The notes under the pieces: generated by a model
The model's database searches: none
The model's input: only the letters and a program-made list of their open reading frames with translations
What the model was told of the DNA's origin: nothing
Shown here: positions 6,826 through 14,016 of the stretch, one piece after another
How the letters are laid out: the number at the start of each line of letters is the position of its first letter
Numbering within the stretch: the first letter of the stretch is position 1
Made by a program: the position numbers and the translations under genes
DNA from: Bacteroides sp. CAG:1076
GTDB taxonomy: Bacteria > Bacteroidota > Bacteroidia > Bacteroidales > Bacteroidaceae
Assembly: GCA_000436795.1 (NCBI GenBank)
Contig: HF993179.1
Span: 12,327-29,649, forward strand
Direction of reading: 5' to 3'
DNA length: 17,323 bases

Positions 6826-7156
6826 ACTTACGAACCAATTGATGAACCCAACCTGTTACAACTAACACTAATACAGTACTAACCAACGTAGCAACCACAA
6901 TAGGCCAGAACTCTGCCGAAATGATGTCGAAATACAACATCAGAGCGACTCCCGAAGGAACAAAGAAAAAACCCAGGTTTGCAACCAAGAAATCGGACAA
7001 GCCTTGTACCCACTGAAGCTTTATCCAACCTAACTGTAAGAATAACGTAAGTAAAAGCATGCCGATTATACTCGACGGCAGCTTAATCCCCGTCAGGTAA
7101 ACTATCAGTTCACCTAACGCCAAACATCCAAAAAGGATAGAACATTGACGAATCAT
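6806..7156 (-). CDS. lrgA: LrgA/CidA family membrane protein
   Basis: A 116-residue, four-span membrane protein, partner of LrgB. Family features are LPSSIIGMLLL (second helix), the loop NLGFFFVPSGVALM, which matches the conserved FVPxxVG-type segment, and a basic C-terminus. The frame is open 25 codons farther upstream, but MIRQCSILFG at 7156 begins directly with the first hydrophobic helix and gives the usual family length. It leads the lrgAB pair and diverges from pta. Confidence 0.9.
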   Translation of the reverse strand: MIRQCSILFGCLALGELIVYLTGIKLPSSIIGMLLLTLFLQLGWIKLQWVQGLSDFLVANLGFFFVPSGVALMLYFDIISAEFWPIVVATLVSTVLVLVVTGWVHQLVRKYGIFRK

Positions 7157-7188
7157 ACCTATATAAAATAATACCTTGAAAACGGCTG

Positions 7189-7196
7189 TAAAGTTA
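7189..7196 (-). promoter_or_regulatory. Possible lrgAB -7 element TAACTTTA
   Basis: The minus strand reads TAACTTTA, one mismatch from TAnnTTTG, 32 bases before the chosen lrgA start. No exact match exists in the lrgA-pta gap on this strand. A weak core would fit a promoter that needs an activator, but this is a low-confidence call. Confidence 0.3.
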
Positions 7197-7322
7197 TATA
7201 ATAGGATAAAACGCTGTACCGAAAGCACCATTTTTTATTTCTCCTGCCATTAAACATAAGTTTTTTGCATACTTTAGGAGAAAAAAAACACGCTTTTGCA
7301 AACTTGATATTACAAAAATGAG

Positions 7323-7330
7323 TACTTTTG
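7323..7330 (+). promoter_or_regulatory. pta-ackA promoter, -7 element TACTTTTG
   Basis: TACTTTTG matches TAnnTTTG exactly, 72 bases before the pta start. TTTTG at 7294-7298 lies 24 bases upstream and TTG at 7304-7306 lies 16 bases upstream; neither has the ideal 19-21 spacing for a -33 element. The leader is about 65 bases. The longest open frame (from 7328) begins inside this element, so that start is excluded. Confidence 0.7.
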
Positions 7331-7402
7331 CAATGCGATATACATTTTTTGTTACCGTACACGATAAAAAGAATCACATATAATAAAATAATTCATAAAC
7401 TC

Positions 7403-8413
7403 ATGGATTTAATTAATCAAATCGTTGAACGCGCTAAAGCAAACAAACAGCGCATTGTACTTCCGGAAGGAACTGAAGAACGTACTTTAAAAGCTGCCAA
7501 TCAGATATTGACAGATGGTGTAGCCGACCTGATTCTGTTGGGTAACCCTGATGAAATTATGAGCCTTGCAAAAGAATGGGGCTTAGGAAATATCCACAAA
7601 GCAACTATTATCGACCCGGAAAATCATCCGAAAAAAGAAGAATATGCACAGCTATTGTGTGAGCTCCGTAAGAAAAAAGGTATGACTATCGAAGAAGCTC
7701 GCAAATTGGTTCTTAATCCATTGTACTTGGGCTGTCTGATTATCAAGTCGGGCGATGCTGACGGTCAGCTGGCTGGTGCACGCAACACTACAGGCGATGT
7801 ATTGCGTCCTGCACTGCAAATCATCAAAACAGCTCCGGGCATTACTTGTGTTTCAGGTGCCATGCTGTTGCTGACTCACGCTCCTGAATGTGGTGACAAC
7901 GGTGTCCTGGTTATGGGTGACGTAGCTGTTACTCCGGTTCCTGATGCAAATCAGTTGGCTCAGATTGCAATTTGCACAGCCAAAACTGCCCAGTCTGTTG
8001 CCGGATTAGACCCGCGTGTAGCTATGTTAAGCTTCTCAACAAAAGGTTCTGCTAAGCACGAAGTAGTAGACAAAGTAGTAGAAGCATTGAAACTTGCTAA
8101 AGAAATGGATCCTTCATTGAAGATAGACGGCGAACTTCAGGCCGATGCAGCTCTGGTTCCAAGAGTAGGTGCCAGCAAAGCTCCGGGTTCAGAAATCGCA
8201 GGAAGAGCCAATGTATTGGTTGTTCCGTGTCTGGAAGTTGGTAACATCTCTTATAAGTTGGTTGAACGTCTGGGACACGCTACAGCAATTGGTCCTATCC
8301 TGCAAGGTATCGCACGTCCGGTTAACGATTTGTCACGCGGATGTTCTGTCGACGACGTATACAAAATGATTGCTATCACAGCCAATCAGGCTATTGCAGC
8401 TAAAGCTCAATAA
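7403..8413 (+). CDS. pta: Phosphate acetyltransferase
   Basis: Pta converts acetyl-CoA and phosphate to acetyl phosphate and CoA, the first step of fermentative acetate production. The 336-residue protein is the short, single-domain form without the N-terminal P-loop and DRTGG domains of the E. coli enzyme. Motifs include IVLPEGTEERTLKAA (18-32), GQLAGARNTTGDVLRPALQ (121-139), ELQADAALVPRVGASKAPGS (244-263) and the C-terminal PINDLSRG-like segment PVNDLSRGCSVDDVY (306-320). The ATG at 7403 was chosen because the promoter lies inside the longer frame and the family starts MDLINQI-like. ackA follows 104 bases downstream, probably in the same operon. Confidence 0.97.
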   Translation: MDLINQIVERAKANKQRIVLPEGTEERTLKAANQILTDGVADLILLGNPDEIMSLAKEWGLGNIHKATIIDPENHPKKEEYAQLLCELRKKKGMTIEEARKLVLNPLYLGCLIIKSGDADGQLAGARNTTGDVLRPALQIIKTAPGITCVSGAMLLLTHAPECGDNGVLVMGDVAVTPVPDANQLAQIAICTAKTAQSVAGLDPRVAMLSFSTKGSAKHEVVDKVVEALKLAKEMDPSLKIDGELQADAALVPRVGASKAPGSEIAGRANVLVVPCLEVGNISYKLVERLGHATAIGPILQGIARPVNDLSRGCSVDDVYKMIAITANQAIAAKAQ

Positions 8414-8431
8414 CAGAACTTATTTATAACA

Positions 8432-8476
8432 TTGTCATTCAGGCGTCATTCCATTCAATCTCGTTCTGAATGACAA
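8432..8476 (+). other. Inverted repeat between pta and ackA with two alternative left arms
   Basis: TTGTCATTCAG (8432-8442) pairs perfectly with CTGAATGACAA (8466-8476) across 23 bases. A second copy of the left arm core, GTCATTC at 8445-8451, could pair instead with GAATGAC at 8468-8474. A T-rich stretch (ATGTTTTTATTT) follows. This may be a leaky terminator or an RNA-processing or stability hairpin that tunes ackA relative to pta. No exact TAnnTTTG promoter precedes ackA, so ackA likely depends on read-through. Confidence 0.6.
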
Positions 8477-8517
8477 ATGTTTTTATTTCACATCAATAAA
8501 AATATTAAAATTCATAT

Positions 8518-9723
8518 ATGAAAGTATTAGTACTCAACTGCGGTAGTTCATCTATCAAATACAAACTGTTCGAAATGACTACCAAAGAAGTCCTCGCACA
8601 AGGAGGTATCGAAAAAATCGGTCTGCCGGGTTCTTTCCTGAAGCTGACTTTGCCTAATGGAGAAAAGAAAATCCTCGAAAAGGACGTACCTGAACACACA
8701 ACCGGCGTACAGTTTATTTTCGACACTTTGACTAATGCCGAATACGGAGCTGTAAAAAATCTGCACGAAATCAAGGCTGTAGGTCATCGCGTTCTGCACG
8801 GAGGTACAAAATTCAGCGGTTCTGTATTGATTAACGACGCCGTTATTGCAGCAGTAGAAGAATGCTGTGACCTCGGTCCGTTGCACAATCCTGCAAACCT
8901 GAAAGGTATTTATGCCGTACAGAAACTGTTGCCTGAAGTTCCTCAGGTAGCTGTATTTGATACCGCTTTCCATCAGACTATGCCTGATTACGCATATCTG
9001 TATGCAATACCTTATAAATATTTCGAAAAATACGGTATCCGCCGTTATGGCTTCCACGGAACTTCTCATCGTTACGTTTCAAAACGTGTATGCGAATTTT
9101 TGGGTATTCCTCAGGAAGGCTCTAAGATTATTACTTGCCACATCGGAAACGGTGGTTCTATCGCAGCCGTAAAAGACGGTAAATGTATCGATACAACAAT
9201 GGGATTGACACCGCTGGAAGGTCTGATGATGGGTACACGTAGTGGTGACATCGACGGTGGTGCAATCACTTACATCATGAAGAAAGAAGGTCTGACTCCG
9301 GATGAGATGTCTACCCTGCTGAACAAGAAGAGCGGCGTGCTGGGTATGTTCGAAAAATCAAGCGACATGCGTGAACTGGAAGACGCAGTAGCAAGAGGAG
9401 AAGAACGTGCTATCCTGACAGAAAACATGTACTTCTACCGTATCACCAAATACATCGGTGCATACGCAGCTGCCATGGACGGTGTAGATGTTATCTTGTT
9501 CACCGGTGGTGTTGGTGAAAATCAGGCTACAGCTCGTGCCGGTGTTTGTAAGACACTGGGTTACCTGGGTGTCAAGATCGATCCGGAAAAGAACAAAGTT
9601 CGCAGCAAAGAAGCCATCATTTCTACCGATGACTCAAAAGTGAAGGTTGTAGTTATCCCGACCGATGAGGAATTGATGATTGCAACAGATACAATGAACA
9701 TCCTGAACGACATGAACAAATAA
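8518..9723 (+). CDS. ackA: Acetate kinase
   Basis: AckA transfers phosphate from acetyl phosphate to ADP, giving ATP and acetate. The 401-residue protein is full length with the ASKHA-fold motifs: LVLNCGSSSIKYKLF (4-18, Asn7), GHRVLHGG (89-96, Arg91), VFDTAFHQTMP (146-156, Asp148), YGFHGTSHRYV (177-187, His180), CHIGNGGSI (207-215), GTRSGDIDGG (239-248, Arg241), LFTGGVGEN, and TDEEL near residue 384. These residues match those described for the Methanosarcina enzyme. It works with Pta upstream. No Shine-Dalgarno sequence is visible. Confidence 0.98.
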   Translation: MKVLVLNCGSSSIKYKLFEMTTKEVLAQGGIEKIGLPGSFLKLTLPNGEKKILEKDVPEHTTGVQFIFDTLTNAEYGAVKNLHEIKAVGHRVLHGGTKFSGSVLINDAVIAAVEECCDLGPLHNPANLKGIYAVQKLLPEVPQVAVFDTAFHQTMPDYAYLYAIPYKYFEKYGIRRYGFHGTSHRYVSKRVCEFLGIPQEGSKIITCHIGNGGSIAAVKDGKCIDTTMGLTPLEGLMMGTRSGDIDGGAITYIMKKEGLTPDEMSTLLNKKSGVLGMFEKSSDMRELEDAVARGEERAILTENMYFYRITKYIGAYAAAMDGVDVILFTGGVGENQATARAGVCKTLGYLGVKIDPEKNKVRSKEAIISTDDSKVKVVVIPTDEELMIATDTMNILNDMNK

Positions 9724-9778
9724 GGAACTGCTTACCCTTAAATAGCTTAAAAAAGAGGATATTCCCCATGAGTTTTCT

Positions 9779-9786
9779 TATCTTTG
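9779..9786 (+). promoter_or_regulatory. kdgK promoter, -7 element TATCTTTG
   Basis: TATCTTTG is an exact -7 match, 87 bases before the kdgK start at 9874, inside the loop of the ackA terminator-like repeat. No TTTG -33 element is evident upstream. The following bases (TTTGCAGCG) are the same as at the folP promoter. The longest open frame starts at 9784, inside this element, so that start is excluded. Confidence 0.65.
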
Positions 9787-9799
9787 CAGCGAGCAAAAC

Positions 9800-9820
9800 G
9801 TAAAGAGAAGATAACTTTAC
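9800..9820 (+). other. Hairpin in the kdgK 5' leader
   Basis: GTAAAG (9800-9805) pairs with CTTTAC (9815-9820) over 6 bp with a 9-base loop. It uses the AAGATAA bases as its loop, so it excludes the inner stem that forms when transcription comes from ackA. It would be the main fold available to an RNA started at the internal promoter. Confidence 0.4.
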
Positions 9821-9873
9821 AAGGAATATCCTCTTTTTTTATGCTATTCAAACAACAAGAAACACTCCTTATT

Positions 9874-10914
9874 ATGAAAAAGAAAATCGTAACTTTTGGC
9901 GAAATTATGCTTCGCCTGACTACCCCCGACAATCTACGTATGCAACAAAGCCGGGAATTTCTGGTAAATTACGGTGGCAGTGAAGCCAATGTGGCTATTT
10001 CCATTGCCAATTTCGGCGGAGATGTAGAATATATAACCCGCCTTCCCGACAACGCATTGGGAGAAACTTGTCTGGCAGAATTGCGTTCACACAATATCGG
10101 TACCCAACACATTCTGATAGGCGGACGCCGTTTAGGTACCTACTACATGGAAAAAGCAGCTGCCATGCGTAACTCAAAAGTCATCTACGACCGCGAAGGT
10201 TCTGCCTTCTCTGAACTGAAACCCGGTATGATAGACTGGCGCACCATCTTCAGCGATGCAGCCATTTTTCACTGGTCGGGTATCGATGCTGCACTGACTC
10301 CCGGACTGGCAGAGGTATGCAAGGAAGCAATAACCATTGCCAAAGAAATGGGATTGACCATTTCGTACGACATTAATTACCGCAAGAATCTCTGGAACTA
10401 CGGAAAAAGCGCACAGGAAGTACTTCGTCCGCTGATGGTAAGCAGTGATATCATGTTCGGTAGCGAAGGAGAATATGCCCTGCTGACAGGTATTCCGGCA
10501 CCGGGGTTCAAGGCAACCAAGAGTGGAGATACTTACGATATTAAAGCATATGAAGAATTCTGCAAGGCAATCAGCCAGCAGATTCCAAACTGCAAGTACA
10601 TCTATATCGCCTTACGTAACGTCATGAGTTCCGAACATCACACCTTTGCAGGAGTACTTTACTCGCACGGCACCATGAAATATACACGCGTATTCGATAT
10701 CGACAACGTAATCGACTGTGTAGGTGTGGGTGATGCCTTCTGCGGTGCCATGCTATATGCCCAGCACGCTTACGAAGACGAACAGAAACGTGTAGATTTC
10801 TCAACAGCCGCTTCGGTATTGAAAAATACCATTGCCGGCGACTATAACATCGTAAAGGTATCCGAAGTAGAAGGCTTGCTGGCTAAACATGAAAGCGGAG
10901 AGGTAGCCCGATAA
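9874..10914 (+). CDS. kdgK: PfkB-family sugar kinase, probably 2-dehydro-3-deoxygluconokinase
   Basis: A 346-residue ribokinase-fold kinase. The N-terminus VTFGEIMLRL is followed by the PfkB signature 1 region NYGGSEANVAISIANFGG (32-49). The C-terminal signature is DNVIDCVGVGDAFCGAM, with the catalytic base at about Asp287; the usual GAGD is GVGD here. FGEIMLRL plus GGSEANVA is typical of KdgK, which phosphorylates 2-keto-3-deoxygluconate to KDPG in hexuronate and Entner-Doudoroff breakdown. The usual partner eda is not next to it; a terminator follows. Another PfkB substrate cannot be excluded. The start at 9874 (MKKKIVTFGE) fits the family start and lies after the promoter. Confidence 0.85.
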   Translation: MKKKIVTFGEIMLRLTTPDNLRMQQSREFLVNYGGSEANVAISIANFGGDVEYITRLPDNALGETCLAELRSHNIGTQHILIGGRRLGTYYMEKAAAMRNSKVIYDREGSAFSELKPGMIDWRTIFSDAAIFHWSGIDAALTPGLAEVCKEAITIAKEMGLTISYDINYRKNLWNYGKSAQEVLRPLMVSSDIMFGSEGEYALLTGIPAPGFKATKSGDTYDIKAYEEFCKAISQQIPNCKYIYIALRNVMSSEHHTFAGVLYSHGTMKYTRVFDIDNVIDCVGVGDAFCGAMLYAQHAYEDEQKRVDFSTAASVLKNTIAGDYNIVKVSEVEGLLAKHESGEVAR

Positions 10915-10957
10915 GGCAATGTACATACACTTACGAGATTACACATCTGTATAATAA

Positions 10958-11003
10958 AAAGAACCATATCACTACTCATAAACAGAGTTTGATATGGTTC
11001 TTT
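10958..11003. terminator. Bidirectional terminator between kdgK and lpxH
   Basis: AAAGAACCATATCA (10958-10971) pairs perfectly over 14 bp with TGATATGGTTCTTT (10990-11003) across an 18-base loop. The plus strand continues TTTCATGTTTT, and the minus strand continues TTTTTATTAT, so it can serve both kdgK and the convergent lpxH. Confidence 0.85.
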
Positions 11004-11033
11004 CATGTTTTAACCAGTTACGTTCTGTATCTC

Positions 11034-11810
11034 TTATCTCACAGAAGTTTCTCCTTCGATATATTGTTCCAGAAACATAGATTCCCCGTCGAATACCGCA
11101 TACGAAAATTCACTGATCCAGTCACCCAGAATCATCATTCGCGACGAACGGCTCAGCATCAGGTCGAGTACAATGTGACGGTGTCCATAGATAAAGTAAT
11201 TGATATCAGGGTGCATTTTCAGATATTCCTTGGTAAACAATACCAGCGGTTCCTTGTCCTCACCCATATATTCCGGTTCTTTTCCGTCCTTCCGCTTCAT
11301 ACGACTGTGCTTTGCCCACTCCAGTCCGAAGTCGATACTCCAGCGGGGATGCAGCATGGAGAACAGGCGTTGCAACGTTTTACTATGAAACATAGCGCGC
11401 AGCAACTTAAACTTATGATCGTTATCACCCAGCCCGTCGCCATGCGCCAGGAAAAACTCCTTGCCATAAATCTCACAAGTCAGCGGTTCACGATGAATAA
11501 TAACCCCACATTCCTTTTCCAAATAGTCGCCGCACCAGATATCATGGTTGCCGATAAAGAAATGCACCTCTACTCCCAGATCTGTCAACTCGGATATTTT
11601 TCCCAAGAAACGGGTATACCCTTTCGGAACGACCAGCTTGAATTCGTACCAGAAATCGAACATGTCGCCCAGCAGATATACGGCTGCCGCCTGATGCTTG
11701 ATACTGTCGAGAAAATTAACCAGCCGGCGTTCCTGCGTACGACTATGCGCTATCGCACGTGAACCCAGATGAGCATCCGATAGAAAATAGACATTCTTCA
11801 TCGCTTCCAT
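11034..11810 (-). CDS. lpxH: UDP-2,3-diacylglucosamine diphosphatase
   Basis: LpxH removes UMP from UDP-2,3-diacylglucosamine to give lipid X, an early lipid A step at the inner membrane face. The 258-residue protein shows the metallophosphoesterase motifs in order: FLSDAHLGS (D-x-H at residues 12-14), LLGDMFDFW (Asp49), FIGNHD (GNHD at 87-90), HGDGLGD (123-129) and YGHRH (GHRH at 209-212). The spacing matches LpxH rather than LpxI or LpxG. A second ATG three codons in (11801) is an equally possible start. The upstream SufT-like gene ends 12 bases before it, so it is probably transcribed from the promoter at 12168. Confidence 0.93.
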   Translation of the reverse strand: MEAMKNVYFLSDAHLGSRAIAHSRTQERRLVNFLDSIKHQAAAVYLLGDMFDFWYEFKLVVPKGYTRFLGKISELTDLGVEVHFFIGNHDIWCGDYLEKECGVIIHREPLTCEIYGKEFFLAHGDGLGDNDHKFKLLRAMFHSKTLQRLFSMLHPRWSIDFGLEWAKHSRMKRKDGKEPEYMGEDKEPLVLFTKEYLKMHPDINYFIYGHRHIVLDLMLSRSSRMMILGDWISEFSYAVFDGESMFLEQYIEGETSVR

Positions 11811-11822
11811 AACTATTCTTTT

Positions 11823-12143
11823 TTATAGGAATCCCAGTTCCAGTTTGGCTTCTTCGGTCATCATGTCCTTATCCCATTCGGGTTCGAACACCAGATTGAT
11901 TTGAGCAGCCTTCACACCTTCTACCGATTCTATTTTCTGACGAATATCTTCCATGATAAAATCGGCAGCCGGACAATTGGGAGCCGTCAGTGTCATATCA
12001 ATCACCACCTCACCATCGTCCTTCAAATCTATCTTATATATCAAACCTAAATCGTATACATTGACCGGAATCTCCGGATCGTATACGGTTTTCAGCATTT
12101 CTACAATACCTTCTTCTATTTTCAGTTTTGTTTCGTTATCCAT
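11823..12143 (-). CDS. SufT/PaaD-like MIP18 family (DUF59) protein
   Basis: A 106-residue protein made almost wholly of the MIP18/DUF59 domain: an N-terminal helix, then TVYDPEIPVNVYDLGLIY (19-36), the strand VVIDMTLTAPNCPAADFI (46-63) with the conserved cysteine at 57, and a C-terminal strand NLVFEPEW. Members support iron-sulfur cluster maturation (SufT) or ring-hydroxylase assembly (PaaD). The stand-alone length and PEIPVNVYDLGLIY fit the SufT-like group annotated as metal-sulfur cluster biosynthetic enzyme. No suf genes are next to it here. It has its own promoter 24 bases before the start. Confidence 0.9.
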   Translation of the reverse strand: MDNETKLKIEEGIVEMLKTVYDPEIPVNVYDLGLIYKIDLKDDGEVVIDMTLTAPNCPAADFIMEDIRQKIESVEGVKAAQINLVFEPEWDKDMMTEEAKLELGFL

Positions 12144-12167
12144 AAAGCATGCTTTTAGTTACATCTG

Positions 12168-12175
12168 CAAATGTA
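12168..12175 (-). promoter_or_regulatory. Promoter of the SufT-like gene and lpxH, -7 element TACATTTG
   Basis: The minus strand reads TACATTTG, an exact TAnnTTTG match, 24 bases before the start at 12143. A TTTC about 19 bases upstream (12195-12198) could be a weak -33 element. It lies in the 60-base gap after radC, so this gene and lpxH can be expressed apart from the two genes upstream. Confidence 0.65.
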
Positions 12176-12203
12176 ATAAAAAAATGGAATAACCGAAAAA
12201 CAG

Positions 12204-12893
12204 TCACAACCTTCCCTCGTCGCAATAACTGTAATAATCCCCGTCGGTTATCACCAGATGATCGAGCAGGCGGATGTTCATCAGCTCGGCAGCACGCCGT
12301 ACAGCCTCCGTCAGCCGGTCGTCGTCACGGCTGGGAGAGGTATTTCCTGAAGGATGGTTATGACAAAGCACCATCGATACCGCACGTTTCAACAAAGCTT
12401 CACGCAAAATACAGCGGACATCCACCTGTGTGGAAGCCAGTCCGCCATGACTGATACGAATACGGTCTATTACCTTCGACGACTGGTTAAGCAACAACAC
12501 CCAGCATTCCTCCACCGGGAGGTCACACATCAGCGGATAAAACACTTCGTATATGTCTTTGGAACATCTCACTTGCCGACGTTCCAGAGGTTCTTCCTCC
12601 ATCCGTCGCCTGCCAATCTCCGAAGCAGCCAGAATTGTGACAGCCTTTGCCGGACCTATTCCCTTGTAGCGGCAAAGCTCCTCGATAGTTGTCTTTCCCA
12701 GTTCACCCAAGCTGTTGCGGTGATCGCCCAGCACTTTCCGCATCAGCTCCACCGCCGAATCTTCCGTATTACCCGAACCAATCAGGATTGCCAGCAGTTC
12801 GGCATTCGACAACGCCGCAGCGCCATGCTGCATCATTTTCTCACGCGGGCGGTCTTCTTCCGCCCATTGGTTGATAGTCAGTTTGTTTTCCAT
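12204..12893 (-). CDS. radC: RadC family JAB/MPN domain protein
   Basis: A 229-residue RadC (UPF0758) protein. The N-terminal helix-hairpin-helix part shows RPREKMMQHGAAALSNAELL (15-34) and YKGIGPAKAVTILAA (76-90). The C-terminal JAB/MPN domain has the intact metal motif LCHNHPSGNTSPSRDD, with His178, His180 and Asp190, and a candidate catalytic Glu at 128-129. The name comes from a mis-assigned repair mutation; the true function of RadC is unsettled, though the metalloprotease-like site is complete here. Its ATG follows directly on the TAA of the glycosyltransferase gene (TAAATG), so the two are tightly coupled. Confidence 0.95.
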   Translation of the reverse strand: MENKLTINQWAEEDRPREKMMQHGAAALSNAELLAILIGSGNTEDSAVELMRKVLGDHRNSLGELGKTTIEELCRYKGIGPAKAVTILAASEIGRRRMEEEPLERRQVRCSKDIYEVFYPLMCDLPVEECWVLLLNQSSKVIDRIRISHGGLASTQVDVRCILREALLKRAVSMVLCHNHPSGNTSPSRDDDRLTEAVRRAAELMNIRLLDHLVITDGDYYSYCDEGRL

Positions 12894-13883
12894 TTACTCA
12901 TAAAAGTTCTTCTCGAAGGCGGAAAAGGCTCCCTTGCCTCGCACACAGCGCTTCCACCATGCCGACAAGAAGCCGGTCCCATACCCCGTCAACTGTATAA
13001 ACGCAGCAATGACGGATAATATACCGATATACAAACTTTTATTTTGTATGGAAGAATCAATGAATATAATCACAGCAAACAAGGCAAGCAGCAAAAGTGC
13101 CCACGGACACACCAGCGAAGCAAGCAGTACCAACACCACACCTACCGTAAAAACGGCAGGAAGCATGTGTACCAGTTTAAGCGACTCCGGGTATTTCTTA
13201 TACAGATTGATGCGTGCGATACCCGAATTGTGCACCTGTTTGAAGAACTTTTTCAGGTCGGTACGACGCTTGTGCCATACCCATGCTTCGGGAAACAAGC
13301 GGCAACGATACCCTCCTTTAAAGATACGGATGCTGAAATCAATGTCTTCGCCAAAACGCATCTTCGAGAAACCTCCCAGCGCACGATACACCTCGGCACG
13401 TACGCCCATATTGAAACTGCGCGGATAAAACTTATCCATTTTCTTCTTTCCCCCGCGGATGCCTCCCGTAGTAAAGAAAGAAGTCATGGCATAGTTGATT
13501 GCCTTTTGGGTAGGCGAGAAAGAATCGTGCGCACGGTCCGGTCCGCCGAAAGCATCGGCAGGCTGACGCTTCAGTTCTTCGTCGACGGCAGCCAGATAAC
13601 CCGGTGGCAGCACACAATCCGAATCCAGAATCAGCAGATATTCTCCCCGACTGCGTTCAGCCCCGAAGTTGCGGGTCTGCCCCGGTCCGGAGTTAGGCTT
13701 ATTATAATAATGTACATCCAGTTGCGTACGGTATTTCTCCACTACCTGCTCACAAGGTACGGACGATCCGTCTTCCACAACCAGCACTTCAAAATCATCC
13801 AGCGTCTGTTCCGTAAGGCTTTGCAGCAGTTCATCCACTTCGTCGGGACGATTGTATACGGGAATAATAAAAGAATATCTCAT
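12894..13883 (-). CDS. Family 2 glycosyltransferase with C-terminal membrane segments
   Basis: A 329-residue GT-A fold protein. The start YSFIIPVYNRPDEVDELLQSL and VVEDGS (35-40) form the nucleotide-binding half, LILDSDC (84-90) holds the DxD metal site at 87-89, and RFGEDIDFSIR (176-186) holds the catalytic Glu-Asp. FNMGVRAEVYRALGGF fits the GT2 acceptor region. Hydrophobic segments at about 243-275 and 284-308 anchor it to the inner membrane. Such enzymes build surface glycans or glycolipids; donor and acceptor cannot be told. It heads the minus-strand run and has a promoter 24 bases upstream. Confidence 0.93.
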   Translation of the reverse strand: MRYSFIIPVYNRPDEVDELLQSLTEQTLDDFEVLVVEDGSSVPCEQVVEKYRTQLDVHYYNKPNSGPGQTRNFGAERSRGEYLLILDSDCVLPPGYLAAVDEELKRQPADAFGGPDRAHDSFSPTQKAINYAMTSFFTTGGIRGGKKKMDKFYPRSFNMGVRAEVYRALGGFSKMRFGEDIDFSIRIFKGGYRCRLFPEAWVWHKRRTDLKKFFKQVHNSGIARINLYKKYPESLKLVHMLPAVFTVGVVLVLLASLVCPWALLLLALFAVIIFIDSSIQNKSLYIGILSVIAAFIQLTGYGTGFLSAWWKRCVRGKGAFSAFEKNFYE

Positions 13884-13907
13884 AGTCTGTTCGTTCGGTT
13901 TATTTTA

Positions 13908-13915
13908 CAAAGATA
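13908..13915 (-). promoter_or_regulatory. Glycosyltransferase-radC promoter, -7 element TATCTTTG
   Basis: The minus strand reads TATCTTTG, an exact -7 match, 24 bases before the start at 13883, giving a leader near 18 bases. No good -33 TTTG is seen. It is the same octamer, at nearly the same distance, as the murF promoter. Confidence 0.7.
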
Positions 13916-14016
13916 CGTCTTTCTTGAAAGTATGCTGAACTTTGGCGGAGTTTCTTCAACATTTTCCGCATACACAACGAACGGTTTCTGAAAGCCTGCC
14001 TGGTTCCGGATATTTT

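Larger units (their letters stand above)
9749..9840 (+). terminator. Long-loop terminator-like inverted repeat after ackA, enclosing the kdgK promoter
   Basis: AAAAAAGAGGATATTCC (9749-9765) pairs perfectly over 17 bp with GGAATATCCTCTTTTTT (9823-9839), ending in a run of seven T bases. The loop is 57 bases and holds the TATCTTTG promoter of the next gene at 9779-9786. An inner stem, TTATCTT (9778-9784) with AAGATAA (9808-9814), can shorten the loop. Transcripts arriving from ackA carry both arms and can terminate; transcripts starting inside the loop carry only the right arm and cannot form this hairpin. Confidence 0.75.

Noticed and set aside
10989..11762. 257-codon plus-strand open frame opposite lpxH
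   Set aside because: It is antisense to a gene with all metallophosphoesterase motifs, is rich in His, Gln and Arg as expected for a shadow frame, and starts inside the terminator.
12354..13019. 221-codon plus-strand open frame opposite radC and the GT2 end
   Set aside because: It is antisense to RadC with its intact JAB motif and has shadow-like composition.
13044..13991. 315-codon plus-strand open frame opposite the glycosyltransferase
   Set aside because: It is a shadow of a clear GT2 gene, has no family motif or signal peptide, and would run through the GT2 promoter.
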